Origin: Flaccisagitta enflata
Taxonomy: Eukaryota > Chaetognatha > Sagittoidea > Aphragmophora
Length of the DNA: 64,000 nucleotides
Reading direction: 5' to 3'
Assembly (NCBI GenBank): GCA_965153355.1
Contig: OZ231128.1
Span: forward strand, 41,664,001-41,728,000
Shown: one piece after another, positions 55,379-64,000 of the stretch
Layout of the letters: the number at the start of each line of letters is the position of its first letter
Position numbering within the stretch: position 1 is the stretch's first letter
The notes under the pieces: generated by a model
Told to the model about the DNA's origin: nothing
The model's input: only the letters and a program-made list of their open reading frames with translations
The model's database searches: none
Position numbers and translations under genes: made by a program

Positions 55379-57067
55379 TTAAGATCGCGGAATGTTAATA
55401 TCCATTAAGGGTCGAATCGGTTTCCGTCTAAAATGGTAAGGGGGCGCAATGGCGACTTTAGCCATGGGAGGGGCATGGGGAAGCGCCATCCCACATCCAA
55501 AAGGAGCCAACCAGGGCCCAAAGTCACCAAGCGGCGGCCTGTTCAGTCCAAAGAGTTGGTGCGGGTCTTGGCGGACGACCGCGCTGGCGATAGTTTTCAC
55601 CATGAGATGCCGGCAGTCGTCTCGGACGTGGATTCCGTCACGACGTCCTCTAGCCGTCCAAGGGAGAAGATGGGCCTCGCCGATAAGCGTTGGCAGCGAT
55701 CGGACGCCCCTTCGCCTAGCCAGCTGGAAAGAGAGAGCAGCGCGAGGGAAGATGTCCTCGTAGAGTAGCGGCGGTGACTCGAGGAGAGTGATGTTGTTGG
55801 GAGGAAGTTGTCGGAGGAGGTGGTCATAGATAGAGTTGAGGAGACCGGAGATTTTGTTAAAGGATTTTGGTGGTCTGTAGTCAGTTGTGCGTGCGTCGTT
55901 GGTGAGAATGTTGATGATGACGTGGTCGTTTTTGTTGTATGTTGTGTTGATGATTTTGTCAAGTGTTGGTTGGAGTGTAAAGGTGTCGTGCATTTGAATG
56001 TTGAATTTTGTCTGTGGTTTGTTTTGTTTTTTGTAAATTGTATCGATGCATGTCTGAATGTCTTTTGGGGTGATTGTTTTTGCGTTGGAGTCATGGTAGA
56101 AGTGGACAGTTGGCGCAGGGTTGTGACTGGAATGTTGAGGTTGTTGGTTTGACTGTTGAATCGGGCGTTGTTGGTTTGGATGTGGGCGTTGTTGTTGGTT
56201 TGGTTGTGGGTGTTGTTGTTGGTTTGGTTGCGGGCGTTGTTGTTGGTTGGGATTTTCCGGGTTGGGATTTTTCTTCTTTCTTCTTCTCTTTTTCTTCTTC
56301 TTTGTGGCGGCTGCAGCGGCGGCGGCGGCGGGCGTAGCAGCGGCGGGCGTAGCAGCGGTGGGCGTAGCAGCGGCGTGCGTAGCAGCGGCGTGCGTAGCAG
56401 CGGCGTGCGTAGCAGCGGCGTGCGTAGCAGCGGCTGCAGCGGCGGCGGCGGTAGTAGCAGCAGCAGCAGCGGAGGAAGCGGTGGCGACGGGGTGAGGGTG
56501 GGGTTGCTGTTGACGCAGTTCGAAGAGCAACCGCTGATCGTTGTCGCGCTGCTGGCGCAGCAGACTCAGCTCCTTTTGGAACTCGGCTTGTTGTAGGCGG
56601 AGAGCTGCAACTTCCGACTCCAACTCGACAAAACGACGAGAAACTTCCTCGTTTTCGTTGATAAAAGCAACGGCAGCGTCAAGATTTTCTTCGTCGTTGT
56701 TGTTGTTGTTGACGTCACGTAGTTGACCGAGTCGGCCCATAAGTGATTGGGTCGATGGGAGTCCGTCGTCGTGTGACTGGTTGAGCTGACTGTCAATACC
56801 GGCGTCATCTTGACAACGGTCACGCGGCATCAATTTCGGAGATGGCGCTCTCGCACCGCGACGGTCGTCTATGGAGGCCGGGTGTTGAGGCGATGGAGGT
56901 TGTATGGAAATGTGGGGAAGCGATGGCGAAGGCGTAAAGAGGAGCGGTGACGCGAGTTGATTGTCAAGGACGGTCGCCTCGTCGCTACTGAAGAAGGACG
57001 TAACTGCGTCGCCCGCGTCGGTCAGGATCGAGGTCATGGACGAAAAGAGAGAAGTTTGGCTGTCCAT
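55379..57067 (-). CDS. LINE ORF1-type protein: coiled coil, Ala/Thr repeats and SGNH-hydrolase-like domain
   Basis: 562 codons, ending 205 bp upstream (minus sense) of ORF2, so likely ORF1 of the same LINE. Residues about 130-190 form a Leu/Gln coiled coil (VELESEVAALRLQQAEFQKE). Residues about 205-245 hold in-frame 15-nt repeats giving HAAAT pentads. A basic and Gln/Pro/Asn-rich segment follows. From about residue 325 an SGNH/GDSL-esterase-like fold is suggested by a strand with HDSN (block I, normally GDS), ILTNDAR (block III, usually GxND) near 387, and DGIHV (block V, DxxH) near 489. Such domains are known in ORF1 of some CR1-type elements. The exact catalytic status is unclear. A cellular esterase is unlikely. 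Confidence 0.75.
   Translation of the reverse strand: MDSQTSLFSSMTSILTDAGDAVTSFFSSDEATVLDNQLASPLLFTPSPSLPHISIQPPSPQHPASIDDRRGARAPSPKLMPRDRCQDDAGIDSQLNQSHDDGLPSTQSLMGRLGQLRDVNNNNNDEENLDAAVAFINENEEVSRRFVELESEVAALRLQQAEFQKELSLLRQQRDNDQRLLFELRQQQPHPHPVATASSAAAAATTAAAAAAAATHAAATHAAATHAAATHAAATPTAATPAAATPAAAAAAAATKKKKKRRRKKKNPNPENPNQQQRPQPNQQQHPQPNQQQRPHPNQQRPIQQSNQQPQHSSHNPAPTVHFYHDSNAKTITPKDIQTCIDTIYKKQNKPQTKFNIQMHDTFTLQPTLDKIINTTYNKNDHVIINILTNDARTTDYRPPKSFNKISGLLNSIYDHLLRQLPPNNITLLESPPLLYEDIFPRAALSFQLARRRGVRSLPTLIGEAHLLPWTARGRRDGIHVRDDCRHLMVKTIASAVVRQDPHQLFGLNRPPLGDFGPWLAPFGCGMALPHAPPMAKVAIAPPYHFRRKPIRPLMDINIPRS
56330..56430. repeat. 15-nt tandem repeat within ORF1
   Basis: AGCAGCGGCGTGCGT units, with GGGCGT variants at the left, repeated about seven times. 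Confidence 0.92.
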
Positions 57068-57688
57068 TTTTCTTACTTATTCAAGGAAAGAGCGATCAAA
57101 CAATCATTCGCTACGACGCTGGCCGTCGTTTTTTATTTATATTTGTGTTAATTATTTATTATCTTGTTAAAACATTATGACGCTGGTCGTCGCTATTTAT
57201 GTATTCATTTCGGCGCTGGTCGTCGTAGTCTATTTATAAACGTACGCACACTTTTTATCTTCTTAGAATTGAAGGTTCGCCGTGCCCGCAGCCCATGCCG
57301 CGGGCCGGCGTATAACTGATATCTGACGGAGCGCGGCGAGGTTGAAAAGTCGCGGAAGATCGTGGGGAGAAGTTGCTCTTTTTAGATCGATTTATTTGAA
57401 TGCGTTTTATAAGGAAATTACTAAGCCGGACGTCACGAAACTTTGCGCAGACGTAGAGAATGTGTTTATACAATTTCCGGAAAGGGTATTGTTAATAATA
57501 AGTGTCTTGGTATAGCCGAATTTCGTGATAATATTTATTTATTCGGATAAGATCACAAGGGAGCAGCCATCTTGGACAGCGCCCTCTCTTTTCGTCTTTT
57601 AATTAATAAAAACTGCTGAAAACAATGTGAAACTTACGGGAATATCACCGTCTTACTCGTCCTTACTCGTGATTAACTGAGCCAAGCC
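57068..57688. other. shared 5' region between two divergent LINEs
   Basis: Contains three near copies of CGCTGGCCGTCG / CGCTGGTCGTCG followed by TATTTAT-type words (57117-57240), likely the 5' UTR of the minus-strand LINE, and ends at the 5' UTR of the plus-strand LINE (GCCATCTTGGACAGC near 57570). Each LINE must carry its own internal promoter; its position is not resolved. Confidence 0.55.
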
Positions 57689-58687
57689 ATGGCTGAATTT
57701 TCGAATTGCGTAAATTCGAAAACGCACTGCGTCAACGACCTTCTCTACTATGTCGATTTTAAAAGGAAAATATCTCCGGTTGCTGACGTCGTTTCCACGT
57801 GTGAATCCTTTTATACGCCCGACGCCATTCTCGAGGCGAAAAAAGTCTTTTTTGACGCCGTTGGCGAGCGGGATGGAATTTGGTTCATCGATCGGCGCAG
57901 GAAATCCGGCAAAAATCCGGAAACTCTGAATCTACAGGATTTAGTTCACGCCATGACAAAGTGCGATAACGACGGGGTTGACATGCCGACGTTCCTTTCA
58001 GCCGACTACGAGAAAATTCCACACGGAAGTGACGGAAATGTTTCCCTTAGTCAATTGCTCTCACTGATAGTCAGCATGAAGGCTCAATTGTCTTGTCTCG
58101 AGAAAAAGTGTCTCTCTACAACAACGCCGATTGTTGGAACAACGCCATCCATTCCCGCGGAAAAATCGCCGAGCTCTTTTGCTTCCATTGCATCGACGTC
58201 GTCATTCTCAGCGTCATCACCGTCGTCGTCGTCGTCGTCTCTTCCGGCGGCGTCGAATGGAGCGCCGAAACCATTAAATGCAGAAGCACATGTATTTACG
58301 CCCGACGCCGTTTCTGATGCATTGGCGTCTGCGCTGCCTCTATCTAAAAAAACCTCAGTGGAGCCGACTCGACCGTGGGGAAGGAGAGGAAGACAAGTGG
58401 AAAACTCGGCGGAAAATCGAGTAAAACGAAACTTCGACAGAAATAAAAGTGTCGTCATAGGAAAGAAGCCTAGTAGCGGCGTCCTGACGTGGCGTGGCGC
58501 GCCACTGACCACCAACTGCTACATCGGCCGAGTGGACGTCTCCGTTACGTGCGACGACATCAAAGCTGACGTCATATCAAAGGGAATCGACGTCATTGAA
58601 ATTGAAGAGAATGTGACGAGACATCAGCGGTTTAAGTCTTTTAAACTCGTCATAAAAAAGACCGATTACGAAAAATTGGATGACTGA
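57689..58687 (+). CDS. LINE ORF1, plus-strand element
   Basis: 332 codons ending 86 bp before ORF2. The N-terminal half is a folded-looking region (HCVNDLLYYVDFKRKISPVA ... GIWFIDRRRKSGKNPETLN), the middle (about 150-190) is a Ser-rich linker, and the C-terminal part ends with a compact module NCYIGRVDVSVTCDDIKADV ... QRFKSFKLVIKKTDYEKL, which looks like an RNA-binding (RRM-like) fold as in other LINE ORF1 proteins. Its role would be to bind the element RNA. Family-level homology is my inference from position and layout. Confidence 0.7.
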   Translation: MAEFSNCVNSKTHCVNDLLYYVDFKRKISPVADVVSTCESFYTPDAILEAKKVFFDAVGERDGIWFIDRRRKSGKNPETLNLQDLVHAMTKCDNDGVDMPTFLSADYEKIPHGSDGNVSLSQLLSLIVSMKAQLSCLEKKCLSTTTPIVGTTPSIPAEKSPSSFASIASTSSFSASSPSSSSSSLPAASNGAPKPLNAEAHVFTPDAVSDALASALPLSKKTSVEPTRPWGRRGRQVENSAENRVKRNFDRNKSVVIGKKPSSGVLTWRGAPLTTNCYIGRVDVSVTCDDIKADVISKGIDVIEIEENVTRHQRFKSFKLVIKKTDYEKLDD

Positions 58688-58773
58688 GATCAGTGGCCGG
58701 AGGGTGTCGTCTTCCGGCGTTTTTTCAATCCCCGTGTGATTGAATCAGATGGCGCCTCTGCCCCTGCTCCTCC

Positions 58774-61557
58774 GTGACCATGCCCCCTGAAATAATTTCG
58801 CACAATGTCAATGGGTATGACAGAAATAAAGACTTCATTCGCGAAACATGCTGCTCCTTTCCCATGGCCATTTATGGGATGCCGGAGCATTGGCTTCGTC
58901 CACCGTCAAAAAAATATCCAGGAGTCAATGTATTAAAGACACTAGATTCCACTTTAGATGGGTGGGGCAAAAGTGCAATGAAGACTAGCATGGAAAATAA
59001 AGTTCTACGAGGACGCCCTTTCGGAGGAACTGGTTTTTTATGGAGCAAAATTATTTCCTCAAATGTAAGACCTAGGACTGAATATTGTCATGAAAGAATA
59101 ACGGTGCTTGAAATTATTACTAATCACGGTCCTGTATTGATTATCAATTGTTACTTCCCATTCTTTAATGTTAATGATATATCTTCACAAACTAATATTT
59201 TTGCTGACACTATCGGGTTTGTTGACTATGTTATAAAGGACAATCCTGGCTCGAGTACGATCTTTATGGGTGATATGAATTGCCACTTTTACAATGGTTC
59301 AAATCAATTTTCCTTGATGCTTAGAGATCTTGTTGATGAACATGGTTTGTGTTGTACCTATGATAGAATGGATTCTTTCGATGCGGCCAAAATGTACACA
59401 CGATCAAATATCAATCAGGGTTCATTTTCACTATTAGACTATATTTTCATAAGTAGTGATCTCTTACCATTTGTTGTTGATACTACTATTATTGACTCGG
59501 GTGACATACTTTCTGATCACTTGCCTGTTAGACTTTCTTTAAATATTGATTTATCTGTGAAACCTGTTACGCCTAAATCCTTGCCTTCTGTAATTAATTG
59601 GAGAGGTCTTGATGATAATTTACAGAAATGTTACAAAAATGTTATGGAGGATTGTCTGGATAGTATAAAAGTTCCATATATTGTACATGGTAATCACTGT
59701 TGCACTGATACAGATCATATAGGTAGAATTGAAAACTATTTTAACGAGATTGTAAAATGTATTAAGATTGCTGATTATCAATTGCCACGTTGTAAACCTA
59801 CGATGTCAAAAGGCTATTGGAATGACGAACTTTCTTTACTTAAAAACGATTCAATTGTTGCGCATGACTATTGGAAAATAAATGGATGTCCTCGTACAGG
59901 TCCCATTTTTGAGGCAAAAAAGAAGGCCTACTATAGCTATAAAATACATCTGAAGAAGTGTAAGACTGAATTTGATCAAAAAAGAGTAGATGATTTAAAT
60001 GAAGATTTACTAAATGGAGATCATAATAAATTTTGGAGATCGTACAAATACTACAATTATTCTAAATGTAATCAGGGTTCATTTATTGATGGATTGAGTG
60101 ATAACGCTCAAATTGCCGATCGTTTCGCACGTGATTTTAAAGAGATTTACTTAACAACTGACTCTTCACGATCATCAGAATTACTCAATGAATTTCACAT
60201 GCTTTATGATAGCTATTCCTCCGAACATTCAAATGATTCTATTGAACATTTATACTTAACCTGGAATGAAATGCTTACTGTACTGTCTAAATTGAAAACC
60301 GGAAAATCATCTGCATCATTTATTAAGGCCGAGCATATACTTTACGGTTCACCTAAGCTAGCCTGGCACTTACACTTACTATTTAATGCAATGATACAAC
60401 ATTGTTACGTTCCCCATGAATTCCTAAATGGCGTTATTACCCCCTTGATAAAAGATACTGAAGGAGATCATACTGATCCGAAGAACTCTCGAGGCCTAAC
60501 TCTAGGTGTAGTATTTTCATATTTATTTGAACATGCTATGTTGATTAAGATTGGTCACTTACTTGATACGGATTCTGTACAATTTGGATACAAAAAACGA
60601 CATTCAACTTCTCATGCTATTTTCTCATTGAAAGAATGTATTGACTACTTTACAAGTCGCGGATCGAATGTTTTTGCTGCCTTTTTAGATTGTTCAAAAG
60701 GTTTTGATAAGGTGAATCATCACGCTATATATATAAAGTTAATGAAACGTGCTGTCCCTCTCTGTTTTTTAAATATATTGATATACTGGTACTCGAATCT
60801 TACTAGTCTTGTCAAATGGAACGGAATTTACAGTGATATTTTTCGTGTTTACTCAGGAGTTCGGCAAGGAGGTGTTTTGAGTCCTCATCTTTTTGGTTTA
60901 TATATTGATGATCTAATCAAGGAGTTACGAAAATTAAAAAATGGATGCTATATTGTCGATATATTTCTTGCTTGTATCGTATATGCTGATGATATATGCT
61001 TACTGGCCCCTTGTCGTTCTGCATTGCAACTTCTTTTAAACACTTGTGAAACCTACGGATTACAGTGGTGCTTATCTTATAACCCATCAAAATCAAAGGT
61101 GATGTTTTTTGGAAAAGGCACTCAAAGCTCAACTTTTACGATATACGGAAAAAATTTAGAATTTGTCGATAGGTGCAAATACCTAGGTGTTACAGTTTTA
61201 GCTGGTCCTTGTTTTTCTACGTCACACTTAAAGCCACTAATTAATTTTCGCTCTTCTGCCAACACTGTTCTTAACGTGAATCGGAAACCATCGGAGCAAA
61301 TTTTGATGAAGATGCTTTATGCTACTTGTATTCCCCATTTAACGTACGCTATTGATGTGATTCAATATTCTGTCAATCAAATGCACTCAATGACTGTTGC
61401 TCTAAACGATTGTATACGTCGAATCTTCACGTACAACCGCTGGGAGAGTGTGCGGTATTTACGTATCTCATTTGGATACCCGTCGCTCACCGAAATCTTC
61501 GAGAAAAGATCTACAAAGTTTTTCAACAGCTTCCGTCACTTCGAAATCCTACACTGA
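58774..61557 (+). CDS. LINE ORF2: EEP endonuclease plus reverse transcriptase, full length and open
   Basis: 927 codons, MTMPPEIISHNVNGYD start. EEP motifs: ISHNVNGY, GMPEHWLR, GGTGFLW, NCYFPF, GDMNCHF, LLDYIFIS, LSDHLPV. RT motifs: NGVITPLIKD, AFLDCSKGFDKVNH (near 635), GVRQGGVLSPHLFGLYIDDL (near 695), CIVYADDICLLAP (near 736), and LSYNPSKSKVMFFGKG. The frame ends FNSFRHFEILH with stop at 61555. No frameshift or premature stop is seen, so the copy could be active or recent. The differing motif style (VRQGG, YADD) separates it from the CR1/L2-like LINE on the minus strand; clade not resolved. Confidence 0.92.
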   Translation: MTMPPEIISHNVNGYDRNKDFIRETCCSFPMAIYGMPEHWLRPPSKKYPGVNVLKTLDSTLDGWGKSAMKTSMENKVLRGRPFGGTGFLWSKIISSNVRPRTEYCHERITVLEIITNHGPVLIINCYFPFFNVNDISSQTNIFADTIGFVDYVIKDNPGSSTIFMGDMNCHFYNGSNQFSLMLRDLVDEHGLCCTYDRMDSFDAAKMYTRSNINQGSFSLLDYIFISSDLLPFVVDTTIIDSGDILSDHLPVRLSLNIDLSVKPVTPKSLPSVINWRGLDDNLQKCYKNVMEDCLDSIKVPYIVHGNHCCTDTDHIGRIENYFNEIVKCIKIADYQLPRCKPTMSKGYWNDELSLLKNDSIVAHDYWKINGCPRTGPIFEAKKKAYYSYKIHLKKCKTEFDQKRVDDLNEDLLNGDHNKFWRSYKYYNYSKCNQGSFIDGLSDNAQIADRFARDFKEIYLTTDSSRSSELLNEFHMLYDSYSSEHSNDSIEHLYLTWNEMLTVLSKLKTGKSSASFIKAEHILYGSPKLAWHLHLLFNAMIQHCYVPHEFLNGVITPLIKDTEGDHTDPKNSRGLTLGVVFSYLFEHAMLIKIGHLLDTDSVQFGYKKRHSTSHAIFSLKECIDYFTSRGSNVFAAFLDCSKGFDKVNHHAIYIKLMKRAVPLCFLNILIYWYSNLTSLVKWNGIYSDIFRVYSGVRQGGVLSPHLFGLYIDDLIKELRKLKNGCYIVDIFLACIVYADDICLLAPCRSALQLLLNTCETYGLQWCLSYNPSKSKVMFFGKGTQSSTFTIYGKNLEFVDRCKYLGVTVLAGPCFSTSHLKPLINFRSSANTVLNVNRKPSEQILMKMLYATCIPHLTYAIDVIQYSVNQMHSMTVALNDCIRRIFTYNRWESVRYLRISFGYPSLTEIFEKRSTKFFNSFRHFEILH

Positions 61558-61683
61558 AGCACTTACACGAGCTAACATTGGTGTAATCTCTCAATATTTC
61601 TTTTTTTTTCTCTCTTCTAGATAGTCGTATGTATGTTTCTGTATGCTCTGTCGCTCATGACGAATAAAAGATGTTATAAACCA

Positions 61684-61810
61684 ATAGGCTAGAAGAAGAA
61701 GAAGAAGAAGAAGAAGAAGAAGAAGAAGAAGAAGAAGAAGAAGAAGAAGAAGAAGAACAAGAAGAACAAGAAGAAGGAGAAGAAGAAGAGCAAGAAGAAG
61801 AAGAAGAAAA
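61684..61810. repeat. (GAA)n 3' tail of the plus-strand LINE
   Basis: GAA repeats with GAACAA and GAGAAG variants start about 125 bp after ORF2. A simple-repeat 3' end is common in several LINE types. Confidence 0.92.
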
Positions 61811-62308
61811 TGAGAGACAGACAGACATGACAGACATTTTTTTTCTGGTGCGTACAGCATTATCAGTTGTGTTAACAATTCTGAATTATCAGGTTATGAA
61901 CTTAAGCTTATGAAAGAAATACCACGCGTATGCGCGTATCAATAAAAAAGACGCACTTTTGAATGGCTTATTATGGCAATAAATTTCGATAAAAACTAAT
62001 GAAATTCTAGACCATTGGAAAGCCCTTTGAAAATACTTTCATATGGTTTCAAGTTGGTATTTCTATCTTTTTTCGTTTGGAAATGGCATTAGTTTGGATA
62101 AAAACTTTGCCTTTTTATTTTCACAATCCCTATGTAAAAAGTGCATTTTAGCAATCTTTGGAATGCTCAAGCTCCTAAACCGTTTGAGATAAAGACCTGG
62201 GATTGGTCTAAGTTTTAAGATTTTTCGAAAATCTTTAGAAATGTCTCAATTAAAAAGGATTTTAATCATTTTTTGTATCTGTTTTATCAATGAAAAGAAA
62301 GGTGCATC
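61811..62308. other. no recognisable gene
   Basis: AT-rich unique sequence with no repeat structure that I can see. Confidence 0.4.
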
Positions 62309-62512
62309 GTTTAAGTCGCGTGCTACGCAACTCTACACCCCGCTTTGTCGGTCCATCCGTCGGTCCGACGGTCCGTCCATCACACTTTACTTTTTCGGCG
62401 TTAATGGGGGTTTTGGCCTTATTGCTCCTGCCCAAATGTTCCACTGACCTCAATTATGGCCCCTGCCCACCCGCATGCGACTGGGGTAGCCGTGTATCCG
62501 GCCTTGTTTTTT
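62309..62512 (+). repeat. dispersed hairpin-ended repeat, best full-length copy (204 bp)
   Basis: TTTAAGTCGCGTGCTACGCA then ACTCTACACCCCGCTTTGTC, (CCGT/CCAT)n, TTTACTTTTTCGGCG, CTGCTCCTGCCCAAATG, CCCCTGCCCACCCGC, ATGCGACTGGGGTAGC and GTGTATCCGGCCTTGTTTTT. Confidence 0.93.
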
Positions 62513-62566
62513 AAACGCATGGTAGATTAGACTCGACAGAAAAAAAAAAACCCAGAATTATGCCTT

Positions 62567-62645
62567 CTAAGTCGCGGACACGCTACTCTATAAGAGGCTC
62601 TGTCCGTTCGCCGGTCCGTCGGTCCGTCTGTTGGTGCGTGTGTCA
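62567..62645 (+). repeat. dispersed hairpin-ended repeat, 5' half
   Basis: CTAAGTCGCGGACACGCTAC then TCTATAAGAGGCTCTGTCCG and GGTCCGTCGGTCCGTC. Confidence 0.8.
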
Positions 62646-63420
62646 AGTTGGGGGACACTCCCATATGAATGGGGGTGAGGGGGAGGGAGAGGTAACAAGG
62701 GGACCCGGCCAAGAGGGCTCGTGGAGCCCACCATTTCTCTCGCCGGCCTTGTCGTCGCGGAGAGAGGAAGGGCGAGCCGGAAATCTCACTCGACTTCATC
62801 ATTGCGGACCAACTGATGGACACCAACTGGTAGAGTCAGGTAGACTCTTATAGAATGGCGAGTCCACGATCTTGAATTGTACTCTATGCATGAAGCTTTG
62901 TTTACAATGGGAGGCGTTTGTTGACACTTGTTCTATAGTGCTCATATTTATGGGCACCTTCTGGTATTTCCTGAATTTTCTCTCCAAACATGTTTGTTTG
63001 AACTGAAGTTCTGCTGTCATTTCTCTGTAATTCTGCCTAACATTCACTTTCTTTTTCACCACATGGTCGTGGGCTGTTAATCATCTTATGTGACCCCCTT
63101 TGGTCTCCGCGCGAACGTAAGCGCGAGAGATTTCGGTTCCGGTCCACCAAATATCTTGGGTCATCCAACTGCTGTTGTTGCTGTTACTGCTGCTTCTGCT
63201 GCTGCTTGGGTCATCCTCTTGTTGTTGTCGCCGCTGCTGCCGCTGCTGTTTGGGCCATGCCTTGTTTCTTCATTGTAAAGGTGAAGAAGTGAGAAGGTCA
63301 CGCGGGAGGTCAGCCTATGGCAACAGACCGCGTCTCGGTCATCCCCACTGTCAACGGGGTCATCAACCCATACAAAGGAGCTCAGCGCAGTTGGGGGGGG
63401 GGGGAGGGAAAGAATTGAAG
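62646..63420. other. no supported gene; possible short exon near 63316-63393
   Basis: The plus frame MATDRVSVIPTVNGVINPYK at about 63316 is protein-like, ends in a G run at 63394-63402, and lacks a clear splice context. CTG/TTG-rich words lie at 63170-63250. Not called as a gene. Confidence 0.3.
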
Positions 63421-63489
63421 ATCACAGTCTATGTACCCCTCTCTATCTGTCCTTCTCTCGGTCTGTAAGCCTCTTGCTCTGTCTTTCTG

Positions 63490-63830
<341 letters not shown>

Positions 63831-64000
63831 ACTCAAAACCATTTCCTATATTTTCTTATTTACTATTTGTTACCAAGCACAAACGTGGCAATCAATCCTT
63901 ATACCACCAAATCCACAATTCTTTTCTGCTTCTTCTCTCTCGGCCGGCTACCATAAAAATAACGTGGATTATGTTCTAAAAGCTTCATTCGCGCGAGTTT
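63831..64000. other. no recognisable feature to window end
   Basis: Unique sequence truncated by the window. Confidence 0.4.

Noticed and set aside
62527-62826. 99-residue minus ORF
   Set aside because: Overlaps a dispersed repeat and a G-rich tract; no recognisable motif.
63316-63393. Protein-like segment MATDRVSVIPTVNGVINPYK
   Set aside because: Too short, no confident splice sites and ends in a G run. Not called as a gene.

Overview
This is a stretch of an animal (metazoan) nuclear genome, most likely a marine invertebrate. The evidence is intron-bearing genes with GT-AG junctions, two LINE-type retrotransposons, an ABCB-type transporter, and a HEPN plus STAND-like NTPase gene with a DZIP3-like HEPN domain (a combination familiar from invertebrate immune repertoires). 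Microsatellite load is extreme: (GA)n, (CA)n, (GTT)n, (GAAA)n and (ACTT/ACAT)n. I cannot name the species. I saw no rRNA, tRNA or CRISPR array, and bacterial features are not expected.

Layout. 1-15 kb holds no host gene I can support. It is a mosaic of fold-back elements, short terminal-inverted-repeat elements and copies of a dispersed hairpin-ended repeat. 15.2-16.7 kb (minus strand) holds the last two coding exons of an ABCB-type ABC transporter. 17-19.1 kb is duplicated intronic or intergenic sequence plus minisatellite elements, with one possible plus-strand terminal exon. 20.2-23.6 kb is a GC-rich block of minus-strand coding-like segments of unknown identity. 23.8-26.8 kb (minus strand) is the clearest host gene: five exons with exact phase-compatible junctions encode a HEPN domain followed by a P-loop NTPase. 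A 3.75-kb fold-back element with 9-bp target-site duplications sits 66 bp 5' of its start codon.

30-51 kb is dominated by repeats: a degraded LINE 3' fragment at 33.8 kb, a 4.45-kb element with 8-bp target duplications that encloses a tetranucleotide satellite, 154-bp satellite-like tandem repeats, and the largest microsatellites. A sparse plus-strand gene runs through it (exons at 35.5, 43.0 and 49.2 kb) encoding a very acidic stretch, a short linker and a C-terminal membrane segment. 51.3-57.1 kb (minus) is a CR1/L2-like LINE with a coiled-coil/SGNH-hydrolase-like ORF1 and an endonuclease-RT ORF2. 57.6-61.8 kb (plus) is a second LINE of another type with both ORFs open, arranged head to head with the first. 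62-64 kb returns to dispersed repeats and microsatellites.

The most informative structural result is the nested record of transposition. Five non-autonomous elements have identical 8-bp target duplications and inverted termini. Three more have TA duplications. One 9-bp-duplication fold-back has its arms restored to nearly equal length when a nested 8-bp-duplication element is removed. A related pair of repeats (10.25 and 39.45 kb) supplies natural empty sites for two insertions.
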